Source: Larix kaempferi (taxonomy: Eukaryota > Streptophyta > Pinopsida > Pinales > Pinaceae). Taken from it: 64,000 nucleotides of DNA. Position 1 is the first letter of the stretch. Each line of letters begins with the position of its first letter. The translations under genes were made by a program, and so were the position numbers. Below, piece after piece: positions 45,947 through 55,948 of the stretch. The stretch lies in contig BSBM01000036.1 of the NCBI GenBank assembly GCA_027924585.1, positions 62,001 to 126,000 on the forward strand, written 5' to 3'. The notes under the pieces are model-generated. The model ran no database searches and was not told the DNA's origin. It saw nothing but the letters and a program-made list of their open reading frames with translations.

Positions 45947-47788
45947 ATGGGCAAGAGTGGCAGAATAAATAGGGCTGAGCCAACAGAGGTAGAATGGGTT
46001 GAAAAGCTACCAGAGTGTGTGGAGTTATTCAAACGAGCTGGATGGATGGATTTCTTCAGAAAAATTGATGGATATAATGCACAGGTATCCTGCAGGTTTG
46101 CCCAAGGTTTCAAGAATGATATGGTAGTTTTCGATAACCTGAAATTCAAGCTGACAGCCAAATTGATCTCAGAATCAACAGGAATTGAAGATGAAGGTGA
46201 ACATTGGTTTAAAAAGTTGCCCTTTGATTTTGATCCACAGAGATACCTTTTACCCAATATCATACCTGATTGGAATAAAGGTGTGTTAATCCAAAATGTT
46301 AAGAAAGAATGGGTGGAACCAATTAGAATTTTACAGAGTTATGTTACTTGTGAGGGAAGGTATGCCTTCGTATACAAGTATCATTTTAGATTTCTTCAAC
46401 ACATGGTAGGAATATCTAAGATGAACTTGCCATTTTTCTTCCTGAAGAGTTTGCAGAAAATGGCAAACAAAGTGAAAGGGCCAGTAGATTCTTCTTCTCA
46501 ATCCATTTTTCATCATGGATTAATCAAATTGATTGTTAGTACTGCCTTGCAAGATGAGGGAAAGACCTGGGACTTTTTTGTTTTTTGGTCTGGTTTTGAA
46601 GATAAAAAATCCAAAAGACAAGCAGATAAGGGCAAAGTCTTACTCAGAAAATTAGGTCATAAGCCCAAAATGGAAGATAAAGGAAAGATCAAAATTGAAG
46701 AATCAGCAGAGCTTGTAGAAGAAGAAAGTGAACAGAAAACATCTTTAGCCAGCCCTGAAAGCAAGTTCACACTGTTTGAAGACAAAAAGGAATTGCCTGA
46801 AAAGAATCCAGCGCCTGTAGCAGATCCTCAGGAGGAGAAAAAGGTTGACATTAAGGTTGTTCCTGGACCTAAAGAAGAGTTTCAAACTCAGCCAAGAAGC
46901 CCAATTACAATTCTTTCAGATGATGAAGGATATCTTTTGGAAGATGAACAGCCTATCCCTAAATTAGAAGTCAAAGCTGAAATAGAAGGAATGCAAACTT
47001 CAGAGAGCAAAACCACAAGGATTAATAAGAAAAGGAACAAGCTGGAAGTAGTAGAATTGGCTGCAATTCAATACCAAGGGAAAGAATTGAAGATGATGGG
47101 AGAGGCAACAGCATGTTGGAGACCTAAAACTAGGTCAGAGAATAAATTGAGATTAAATATGAAGAAGTTGCTAAATCCTAAATTAAATACAGATGAGGTG
47201 ACTGACTTAGATGAAGTGTCCATGGACGATGACAAATCGGAAATAGATAAATTGCAGCCATGTTTAAAAGAAGAAACCCATTCAGTGAAAACAGCAGGTG
47301 AAGAAAATCCAAAGCCCAGCATTGAGGACACTTCTAAGAAGCTGCTGATAGAAGAAGCAGAAATCTTCAAGAAGTTTGACATTCCTTGGAAACCTAATGA
47401 AGATCAAGATTCTGCAATAGATAAAATAGCTAATTCTGACAGGGAAAATTTACAGAAGACTGTCAAGCAATATAAGCACCAAATGAATTATATGCAGGAG
47501 GTCAACGATGGTTTGATGATGGCCAATAGAAGATTAAGAGAAGATCTCCAGGATGTTAATGACAATTTTCAGGAACTAGTGGCTGATGCAAAAGAAGCAC
47601 TTAAAAGGAAAAGGGCTGCTGACAGTCAATGCACTCAGCTGGAGAAGACAGTTCGGGACTTGCAGCAGAAAAACAAAGAACTGACAAAAAGGATTAATGA
47701 CATGGAGAAGGAACAAAAGAAGGCCAAGAAGAAAGAACAAACTCCAGATGGTATCGCCCTCTTAGCTGAGGTGGCAAAGGACCTATAA
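45947..47788 (+). CDS. Intact 613-codon ORF, helical domain plus C-terminal coiled coil, unknown function
   Basis: ATG at 45947, TAA after DL at 47786-47788, no interruption. Residues about 15-205 form a compact, probably helical domain: WVEKLPECVELFKRAGWMDF, CRFAQGFKNDMVVFDNLKF, KLISESTGIEDEGEHWFKKL, FFFLKSLQKMANKV, SIFHHGLIKLIV. Residues about 210-480 are charged and low in complexity (Lys/Glu-rich, probably disordered). Residues about 500-600 look like a coiled coil, with heptads of Leu, Met and charged residues and a KEQKKAKKKEQ tail. No catalytic motif is seen. The pattern (I/L)ISxxTGIxxxGE recalls the element A accessory ORF (DMIHQITGLNKRGED), which suggests a retroelement-derived family. 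It lies on the opposite strand to LINE2 and is bounded by non-LINE DNA. Product and element type are unknown. Confidence 0.75.
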   Translation: MGKSGRINRAEPTEVEWVEKLPECVELFKRAGWMDFFRKIDGYNAQVSCRFAQGFKNDMVVFDNLKFKLTAKLISESTGIEDEGEHWFKKLPFDFDPQRYLLPNIIPDWNKGVLIQNVKKEWVEPIRILQSYVTCEGRYAFVYKYHFRFLQHMVGISKMNLPFFFLKSLQKMANKVKGPVDSSSQSIFHHGLIKLIVSTALQDEGKTWDFFVFWSGFEDKKSKRQADKGKVLLRKLGHKPKMEDKGKIKIEESAELVEEESEQKTSLASPESKFTLFEDKKELPEKNPAPVADPQEEKKVDIKVVPGPKEEFQTQPRSPITILSDDEGYLLEDEQPIPKLEVKAEIEGMQTSESKTTRINKKRNKLEVVELAAIQYQGKELKMMGEATACWRPKTRSENKLRLNMKKLLNPKLNTDEVTDLDEVSMDDDKSEIDKLQPCLKEETHSVKTAGEENPKPSIEDTSKKLLIEEAEIFKKFDIPWKPNEDQDSAIDKIANSDRENLQKTVKQYKHQMNYMQEVNDGLMMANRRLREDLQDVNDNFQELVADAKEALKRKRAADSQCTQLEKTVRDLQQKNKELTKRINDMEKEQKKAKKKEQTPDGIALLAEVAKDL

Positions 47789-48450
47789 AACAGTTATGCT
47801 TTTAGTTAGTTGTCATTAAATAGTAAACTGATATATTAATGAAATGCTATTTTTAGCATATTGTGTAACTTGTAAATATTCTCTCTTTACTTTACCTCAT
47901 CGAGAGCTGGAAAACAGTTAGGGTTAGAGACCTAATTGATTTTGAAAAGTATAGTATTTAGAGATGTGAACAAGTCATTGTAATGGTTCTGATTTTGGGT
48001 GGAGCATCAGGAGGTCTGCAGACTGGTTGTATCTACAGACTTGTTTAAGAGATAAGTACTGTGACTCTTATGAGCATTAGCTGATAAAATTATGAAATAT
48101 ATGACTTTTTCCCCTCCATTTTGTTTGTGATTGGCTTTGTTATCGAGCTTGTTAGCTTCTTAAATGGTAAATTCATTACTAGTTCATGTGCATTTTCTAG
48201 TGATGCTTATCCTTTATGTATGAACCTCAGCACATTCTTTCTGTGGGATTTCATGTGATATGTTATACATCTTTATCAGTTTTTGTTTATGAATTAGTTT
48301 TTACTTTTCTCTTGAATGTATTCCCTGACTGTCCTCAAAGTTTATAATCATTAAAATCATACAAAAAACCCTAAACTTTGCTTTTTTAATTGAGTTTATT
48401 CTTGAGATTGTGTTAGCTTGTTTCCTTAGCCTTAGAAACAATTTCTGGCA
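47789..48450 (+). other. Downstream flank of the 613-codon ORF
   Basis: AT-rich sequence without ORFs. It contains several AATAAA-like variants and TGTAA stretches such as gtgtaacttgtaaat soon after the stop, which could serve as a plant polyadenylation region. No terminal repeat shared with 44.85-45.95 kb was found. Confidence 0.4.
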
Positions 48451-48519
48451 CAAACAGCACCAAAACCACTATTGTCCGGGGAAAGAGGGCACCACACCTA
48501 GAATGTGCCACCAGCTTCA

Positions 48520-48910
48520 AATATCAAGAGTGAAAACTGGAAAACAATTATTAGAAAACGATACCCCGACAGGGTGCATTCACTGTTCCAATAACAACGA
48601 CGTCAACGGCCTCGTGAGAACAACCGTTCAAGACACCTTCCGGCATCCAGAAGAGAAAAAACAAGAGAATTATTATTAGCAAACAATACCCTGACAGTGA
48701 TGCATTCGCATATCCGATACCAACTGCGTCAATGGCCTTGAGAGAACAGCCATTTAGTGTAAGTTCTGGTAGCCTGCAAATGTAGTAAACCCCGCCAATA
48801 AACGAGAAAACCACAATAAACTGTTCCGATATCGACAGTCTCAAACATTCGTGATATCAACCGTTCAGTGCAACTTCCGACAGCCTACAAAAAGTAGTAA
48901 ATCACGCCTG
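48520..48910 (-). repeat. Imperfect tandem repeats in the presumed LINE2 5' UTR
   Basis: Three diverged copies can be lined up by the shared phrases ataccc-gacag, tcaa-ggcct-gagaacaaccgttcag and ttccg-cagcct, starting near 48560, 48685 and 48818, with spacings of about 130 bp. They lie just inside the right target duplication of LINE2, where a repeated 5' UTR promoter would be expected. Confidence 0.6.
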
Positions 48911-49058
48911 TTGTCTAAAACGCCAGCTTAAAAACCCTCGCCCATCACCATTGTAGAAACCCTCACCGGACCCTAAACCCTCCGCGCCCACCATATTCCA
49001 ATAACTCCTTCACTATTGGGAGATCTTTATTCATTGCTCAAAACCACAAAAAGCCCAT

Positions 49059-50149
49059 ACCATAGTGATGTTTAGTATATTTCCAGAGAGTTGACTCAAA
49101 GTCTTGATACTTTATTAATGCATTTGCCTTGTATTATTTAAGTTCATAAAATATCCTTTGTTTTCTCATTTTTAAACTAGTGGATTTGTTTTTTTCTATA
49201 ACATGAATATCTACAATATTAATATACTACCTGAGTGGAACGGATTCACTTTACCATTTGGTATATACATGAATTCTTTAATTTGAATTTGAGTCAAGAT
49301 TGTGACCTATTATCAAAAGTATTCATCATAGTCATTATTTTTTATTTTATTTGTTTGTATTGGTTAGTATTTGTTTATTTATTTATATGTGAAAAGCTCT
49401 TAAAGCCTAACTTTGTGCAAATGTATTCTTAAATTTTCAAATTCTATAAGCTTTATGATGTTAAAGTTTAATTCCAATTACTATTATGGTGATGTTACAT
49501 TTTAACTACTGGACCACACCTCAATAAACCTACTACAATCCATTATTATTATTATATTGTTTTCTAACGTTGCTTGTAGGAGGAAAACTCCATATTACAA
49601 ATGAAGATGAAGATTCTATAAGAGATGTCCCACAACTCCAACAAAGAGATCTGGACACAAGATCACCCAGATGAATAAAATATGAGATGAAAAACCCAAC
49701 CACCGAAAAGGTCCATCATTCCCCAGGGAATGGAAGCAGAGGTAGTCCATGAAATCTTATGTGAATCTAGGTAACGAGGCACAACCAAACATGCAGGTGG
49801 GGGATTTTGACTATGATGTCCAATCATCATGGAAAAGGCATGAGGGGCTTTAAAGTGAGGTACGAAAAAGCCAGAGGAGGCATCCAGTCATGCCTAATTC
49901 CTTTTGCATTCCACCTTTACCCTTAGTGGATTACCACACAAATGTCAGTGACACAAGGTGGGTACCCCAAATATTTGTCAAGTGATTAGAGGATGTTTCT
50001 CCCTAATGACGTGACTCACTTTCTCATCTCACAACTAAGAGGCGTGCACCCCATTTTTCCTTTGCTTAACATGTCGCGACAAGGGAACACATTTGTCAAC
50101 TTTATCCAATTTACACGAGCTCCTCATTACACATTCATGCACATGGGTG
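49059..50149. other. Spacer without supported genes
   Basis: Plus-strand DNA from about 49600 to 50130 reads partly as open text in one frame, but with stops and no domain. No element ends are seen. Confidence 0.4.
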
Positions 50150-50479
50150 TTCTCTAGTCAAAATCACTTCACACTTGCAACAATTTTCTATTACTTGTTT
50201 TTATATTTGTTCATTACAAAGATTTGTATTTAATTTAAATAATTTATTTATATTTTTATAATTTAATATTTTTTTTTCAAAATTATTGCATTGAGATTAG
50301 CGAAATGTTGTGACATAATATTACGTAACGTTACAACGAATATAAAATTATATGTCGACTTCAAAAATTGATTTTTTTAAAAAATAAAATAAAAACAAAT
50401 TACATGTCAGATCATGTTACAGAAAAATAACATGTTGGTCCTATTATCTATCTTAAATTTAAATTCTACAAAAGGTATA

Positions 50480-50670
50480 CAAAATTAAAACAAGCATATA
50501 TCCATCTTAAATCCGTATTTACCAAGTACCAAGAGGGATCAAATTTCTTGAGGTGTAATTTTTTTTTTTCGAAAAAAAATTAAGATAAAATATTTACACC
50601 TCAAGAAATTTGATCCCTCTTGGTTCTTGGTAAATATAGATTTAAGATGGATCTATGTTGGTTTAAGATT
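50480..50670. repeat. Long inverted repeat (foldback hairpin)
   Basis: A left arm at about 50480-50559 and a right arm at 50593-50670 are reverse complements over nearly 80 bp with few mismatches; the inner 30 bp (caagagggatcaaatttctt and following) are exact. The centre is an A/T run of about 33 bp. Transcription would give a stable hairpin. It may be a foldback MITE; no target duplication was found. Confidence 0.9.
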
Positions 50671-50959
50671 TGCATTTGGCATTAGTCTCCAATCATTTAT
50701 TCATGTCTTTATAAGAGGTGTAAACACTCTTTTATCAAAATCAACTAAGGCTCGTGTTTGATATCGGTCCCAATTGTAAGTTAGTGTTTTTGCAACAAAG
50801 GATACTCTTTTGTCAAAATCACTTTGCACTTTCATTTGGCCTTAGCTTCAATTACTAATCGATAACTTCGCAAAAATGTATTATTTTGTTAATATCACCT
50901 AATACTTTCACATATAAGTGGATCAAAGCCCACCCCCATGTCCGTCAAATTTTAGTAAA

Positions 50960-51250
50960 GGGACAATAGCTCAAATGGTCCGGGGGCAAGTTCCACACTC
51001 TTCCCACCCAGGTTCGAATCCCCAATGAGATATTTTGCAATTATGGCTTGGTTGGAAAGGTATGGACACCCAAGATAGAGATGCCTGTTATAGGTCAGTG
51101 TCGAGATGTCTCAGCGCTAAGTTGAGTCATGACTTTCATCCTAGGTGTTGGCTTGCGAGCTGTCAATAACTAGGCTAGGGTTTATAGTGGTAGCCAACTA
51201 GATTTGAACTTGGGTCTAGCCTAACTACCAATTCCCCTAAATATTTTAAA
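50960..51250 (+). mobile_element. tRNA-derived SINE (third copy)
   Basis: An A-box-like TAGCTCAAATGGTC at about 50967 and a perfect B box GGTTCGAATCC at 51011-51021 are 31 bp apart, preceded by TTCCCACCCA just as in the SINEs at 5321 and 20823. A body of about 230 bp without an ORF follows. The 3' tail and target duplication are not clear. Confidence 0.7.
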
Positions 51251-52210
51251 AAATACTATTACCTGACACTTGCATCTAGCATCAAAGCTTACTTGTGCTG
51301 CATTACCGCATAGTTTCTCTTTCTGTTAAAACCATTGAGCACCTGCACCTAGCTTCGATTGAGTATTCATGTTTCCAAAACATAGATACTATTTCATCAA
51401 AATCATCCATGACTTGCACTTGGTCTTGCCCTGAGAGATTTATTCATATTTCTACAACAAAGATACTCTTTCATCAAAATCAAGCAAGACTTGCACTTGG
51501 TCTTGGCCCCAACAATTATTCAAGTCTCTACAAAAGGGGGTTTATTCATTTTTCAACAACATAAATACTCTCTCATCAAAATTAAATAAAACTTACACTT
51601 AATCTTAACCCCGACAATTATTCGAGACTCTGTAACAAAAAAAACATTTTATAAAGGAGCTGTGTAAAAATTCGACGATTTGGACAGAAGAGGCTTTTCA
51701 TCGGAATCTGACGTTTTTTATTTTGCAAAATCTGAATTTAACCGTGTTTTAATGGAGAATTTGATGATAGAAACGGATTCAACACCATCAAAAACCCCTG
51801 GGGCACCCAAAATTTTAGAATTTGAGAATTGTAACCGGAATTTTAAAAAAATTCAGTCGGATTTTTTCAAAATTGTACTCAAAAAATCAAAATTTTCAAT
51901 TTGAAATTATAAAACTTTTAGACTACAGATTTTATATAAAAATCTCCCAAAATTTACACTTACTATAATTCTAATTATTTATTAATACCTAGGTTAGAAT
52001 CACCTTTACATCCCATCTTTGTAAATTATTTGTGCCTAGTCAACACAAATATACTCTTTCACGAGGACCATTAAAAATTCACAACTTGTCCTATTTCACT
52101 ATATAAATATTTTTATTAAAGTCACGGGAAGTTACACCTACTCTATCTTATTGTATATCTCATATCAAAATCACCCAAAACTTGAGCCTAGCTCATATCC
52201 CCTTATCACA

Positions 52211-52653
52211 TGCAAAAATAATTGGTAAATACTATTTTTTTTTAATTTTTAAATTAAATGGGAACAATTAGGGAATGAGGAGGGAAGATGGGGTTCGGTT
52301 TGACCAGGCCTCATTGGTCTACAAAGGTCAAGGAAGGAGCTATTGGCTTGGCCTTCTTTTTTAATCTTTTCCTTGCTTTCCAAGCATCTTCACTTCCATT
52401 CCAATTCCATGCATATGCATACACATAAACATACAGACATATGTTTCTTTATTTATTGTTTGAATATCAGTATGAAGCCCCTGAATGAATTATTGAAATA
52501 CACAGAGGTCAGCGTGGGATTCTGGGGCTTGAATTTCATTATAGGATGGTCGCCCATGACGATTTAATCTGTGACATGTAATCCATTAATGGTCTAGCTT
52601 GTTTGAAAGAAAACCAGTACAATTTCACTTGTCATACATAGATTGAATTGAAA
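52211..52653 (+). promoter_or_regulatory. Presumed promoter and 5' UTR of the host gene
   Basis: About 440 bp between the minisatellite and the first ATG. No convincing TATA box could be assigned; tatttattg at about 52450 is a weak candidate. Transcript evidence would be needed to place the start site. Confidence 0.3.
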
Positions 52654-55600
52654 ATGAGCATGAGGATGGCTAACAACGCTGCTGTTAGAAGCTCAGACAT
52701 TCTGAATGCTGCTGCAAATGCCATTACTGCGATGAATAATCGTAATCCCGCTCCACAGCAGGTATTTCTTACAATCCTTAATTTGATTAGGGTTATCTAT
52801 GTCTATCTGTAATTTCAAACTGTCATGGGTATTCCTATCATGAGGTTTCAGTCCATGTTAACAATCTCCTTAAGGCATTCTTTGCAAGAAGCTTCGTTAA
52901 TAGAGAAGTTGGGTTTTGCTGGTAAGTCCGTAGGTTTATGTGATAGCATCTGATCCTAATATCGTCAACAATTTCAGTGTTATGCTTAGTAGCAGTTTCA
53001 GTGTTATGCTTAGTGGGTTGCCTTTAACAATTTCAGTGTTATGTCTAGTGGGTTGTCTTTGGCTTGTGGTGGTTGTTACCTATGAGATTTTTCAAATTAT
53101 CTTATTCTTATATTAAATTTTTATCTTACATTAATACTCTCCTCCTCTTTGTGTTTACACGGTCAAACAGATGTATAAGGCCTCTTTTGCACACTAATTA
53201 GATTGTGTGAGTGCTTCTTAAGAACCTATGCAACTTGATTAGGCTTTTAATACATTGAATAGATTGTTATAGTGGAGGAACTTTAATATAGCCTCCCTCT
53301 TTTGCTTAGATTCAATCCCAACTCAAACCTCATTAGGATTCACTTCCTCTCTGTGTCTTTCACCCAAGGCCATGTTGCTCACATACCTGTTTATACATGG
53401 CCCATATTCTGAGGACTCTTTTCTTTACTGTAGTTGATAAAATCTAGACTAGTATTAAAAAAAACAGTTCAGCAGTTGTTCAAAATACGAAGCTTTTAAT
53501 AAAATGGCTGCTCTCCCATGTCAGCAAAATTGTGTTTTCTCCTGCCAGGCTGCATTCCAACTTCTTTGTATCAACATTGAATCTCGTTCTAGCTTTTTCT
53601 GTGTGGAAGTTTCATTGTATTTCTGACAGTAAACCCCTTGCATAAATACTTCTCCTCTTAGCACATTATTTTCAACCATTTTCTTAGTTCTATGCCTTGA
53701 CCAAGTTGTAGATATGTTAGTGTCTTCTGAGGCTCACATTGATAGTACTGTTGTCCATCTATCCTCCCCCTTCCCCTTAAGGCCTAAACAGAGAACTCGT
53801 CAAAGGTTCAAAACTTCAAACACATATAAAGACTCACCTATGCACATGCAGAGGCAGGGAGCAGTGAGAATTTAATATGACATACTAATGAAAGACTATC
53901 GGTCTGTTTATGATAGGCAGGTCTGCTAATGAGGAAATTTAATGTCGATATTGTCTGGTCTCAGCGAAATGGCATAGTTAGGTCTTTATGTTAAAAAAAT
54001 CTCTGAGGTACTGTAAAAGAGGAATTAAACATTTTTAATGTATGAAGAATGGTTCACCACTTGTTCAGAGTTTAACATTTGATGAAGTAGGAAAGAGTAT
54101 ATAAATGAAGCATTGTTAAACAATCTACCTATCCATCTGTTTATGGATAGGCAGGTTTGTTCATGAGGCAATTTAATGTCGATCTTGATTGCTCTCAGGA
54201 AAATGACATAGTTAGGTCTTTATGTTAAAAACTTCTTCGAGGTACTATAATAACAGAGACTAGACCTTATAATTTTTTTCCATTGTTTATATATGAACAA
54301 TAGTTCACCAGTTGCTTAGAGTCTAACACATGATAGTATAGGAGAGAGTATATAATTGAAGCATTTTCAAATAATATACTGTTGCCATGTTCTCAGTGGA
54401 GACATATACAATTACTGAAATGAACATCAAAAGATTTGCTGAACCCTTTTATCTAATTCAGTGGAGAAACTTCATCATGGAGCTTCTTCCTCTATTTCCC
54501 ATCCATGTTGTAAGAAAAGTTATGTATGTGGTTGTTATTTAATGGGGAAGGAAGCAAAATGGAGAGTTAGGATTTATCGTTTATATTGTTGTGTTAGCTC
54601 TTTCACAATACGTTTCTTGTTATATTAGTGGTTATGCATACTAAACAGTGCATCCTCAATTATGCAACTTGCATCGTTTTCGTTTATTTGATGTGCTACA
54701 TTTGATTGGCAGCAGAGACGATGGAAAGACTACTGGACCCGATTCTGGTGTTTTGGGCCACAAAAGCGACCAAAGCGCATTGTACCTGCATCCCGTGCCC
54801 AAGAAGGAAATATGATAGGGAATCTCCCAGATGAAGCTCAACAGGTGGGTGGTGCTAATCAGCCTACAACTTTGTCCCCGTTGCTGTTGGCACCTCCCTC
54901 TTCACCAGCTTCCTTTGTCAATTCTGGCAATCCATCTTCTGTACCATCACCTGCTGGATTTATTTCATCGTCTTCTATGTTCACCAATGCTTGTTCACCT
55001 GGTAGACCAATCTCAAACATGTTTGCAACTGGACCGTATGCACACGAGACTCAATTGGTATCGCCTCCTGTCTTCTCTTCGTTTACTACTGAACCTTCCA
55101 CTGCTTCCTTCACTCCACCACGTGACTTGCTTCATCTTACTAATCCCCCTTCGCCCGAGGTACCTTTTGCACATTTACTTGCATCTTCAGCAGATTCAAA
55201 AATTACTGCCCACGAAAATGGGATAACGTTTTCTTCTTTTCCATTTACATCCTTAGGTTATGGTGCAACAAATGACCTTTTATCTTCGTACCAACTTTAT
55301 CCAGGGAGTCCTGTAGGTAATCTTCTATCACCAAAATCAGGGGTCTCTGGATCAGGGCCCTCTTCACCATTCCCTGAACTGGATTTTCCTTTTCAATGGA
55401 AAGCTTTGCATTCTGCTCAGGATATTTTTAGCCTAAGGAATGAGCCCATAAATCTTTTCAATCAGGAAAGGGAAACTTCAAGGACTTTAATATTATCACA
55501 GGATGGAGATGCTTCTTTATCTGCCACCTCATTAGACTTCCATTTGAACCAGGTGCCTCGGCCATGTCAGTCTGTTTGGGGGCAGCGTGGAGGAGAACTA

Positions 55601-55948
55601 TATAACCCCACAAGAGAAGAAGGTGTTTGTTGCATTAGTAGTGAAAATATGGTACTGGAAAAGGACATGGAAACAAGTAGATGTAGCACAAGTGAAACCC
55701 AAACATCTGGAAAGGATATCGTGATCAAGTTTCCCATTCAAAGCGGCAAAACTGAGGTGGAACCACTTGAAGCAAACAGGGCATCGTTTGAACTTGTCAG
55801 TGATGAAATCACAAATGCTAGTGGCGGGCTGTTAGAGATTTTAGTGGATAACGTTCCAGTGTCCTCCTTTGGAGAACAGAAATTATTTGAAGCAGAAGCT
55901 TCTACATCCGACAAGAGACATGTCAAGGAAGAAATACATATGGCATAG
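52654..55948 (+). CDS. Hydroxyproline-rich glycoprotein family protein (At1g76660/At4g25620-like), two exons
   Basis: Exon 1 52654-52761 (36 codons, MSMRMANNAAVRSSDILNAA), intron 52762-54712 (GT...AG, phase 0, 1951 bp), exon 2 54713-55948; 447 residues in all, close to the family's usual size. The basic-aromatic block RRWKDYWTRFWCFG and KRPKRIVPASR mark the N-terminal part. Then come the family signatures LLAPPSSPASF, GPYAHETQLVSPPVFSSFTT, EPSTASFTPP, SPEVPFAHLL and YQLYPGSPVGNLLSPKSG, and later NRASFELVSDEI. The protein has no signal peptide or membrane segment, so the traditional name is misleading; its molecular function is unknown. Both exons are free of stops and the splice sites are canonical, so I take it as a working gene. 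Some angiosperm homologs have a longer C-terminus; a further small exon cannot be ruled out. Confidence 0.9.
52966..53060. repeat. Short triplicated phrase in the intron
   Basis: Three copies of tttcagtgttatgcttagt or a near variant start at about 52972, 52996 and 53031. Confidence 0.8.
53901..54378. repeat. Intronic tandem duplication, about 232-bp unit
   Basis: Copy 1 from about 53901 and copy 2 from about 54133 share ctgtttatg-ataggcaggt, aatttaatgtcgat, atagttaggtctttatgtta, agttcaccag/cacttg and gagtatataa-tgaagcatt in the same order. Substitutions and small indels show it is old. It is in the host gene's single intron. Confidence 0.85.

Larger units (their letters stand above)
37978..49058 (-). 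mobile_element. LINE2: minus-strand LINE, 16-bp TSD, with a long insert in its 5' region
   Basis: accacaaaaagcccat is found at 37978-37993 and 49043-49058. A run of T follows the left copy (37994-38002), which is the A tail of a minus-strand element, and the LINE ORFs read on the minus strand from about 44.7 to 38.7 kb. The region next to the right copy (48.5-49.0 kb) has imperfect repeats and no ORF, as expected of a 5' UTR. About 3.6 kb between roughly 44.85 and 48.45 kb, which include an intact plus-strand ORF, do not look like LINE sequence and are probably a later nested insertion whose ends I could not define. Confidence 0.85.
50150..52210. repeat. Degenerate minisatellite of roughly 70-100-bp units, interrupted
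   Basis: The phrase tactctttcatcaaaatca, or variants of it, recurs near 50735, 50808, 51395, 51465 and 51565, followed each time by a version of acttgcacttggtcttggcc and then attattca-gtctctacaa. More diverged copies lie near 50157 and 52160. The array is interrupted by the foldback at 50480-50670 and a SINE at about 50960-51250. Confidence 0.7.

Noticed and set aside
44850-48450. An LTR retrotransposon carrying the 613-codon ORF
   Set aside because: No direct repeat pair, primer-binding site or polypurine tract could be matched between the two flanks.
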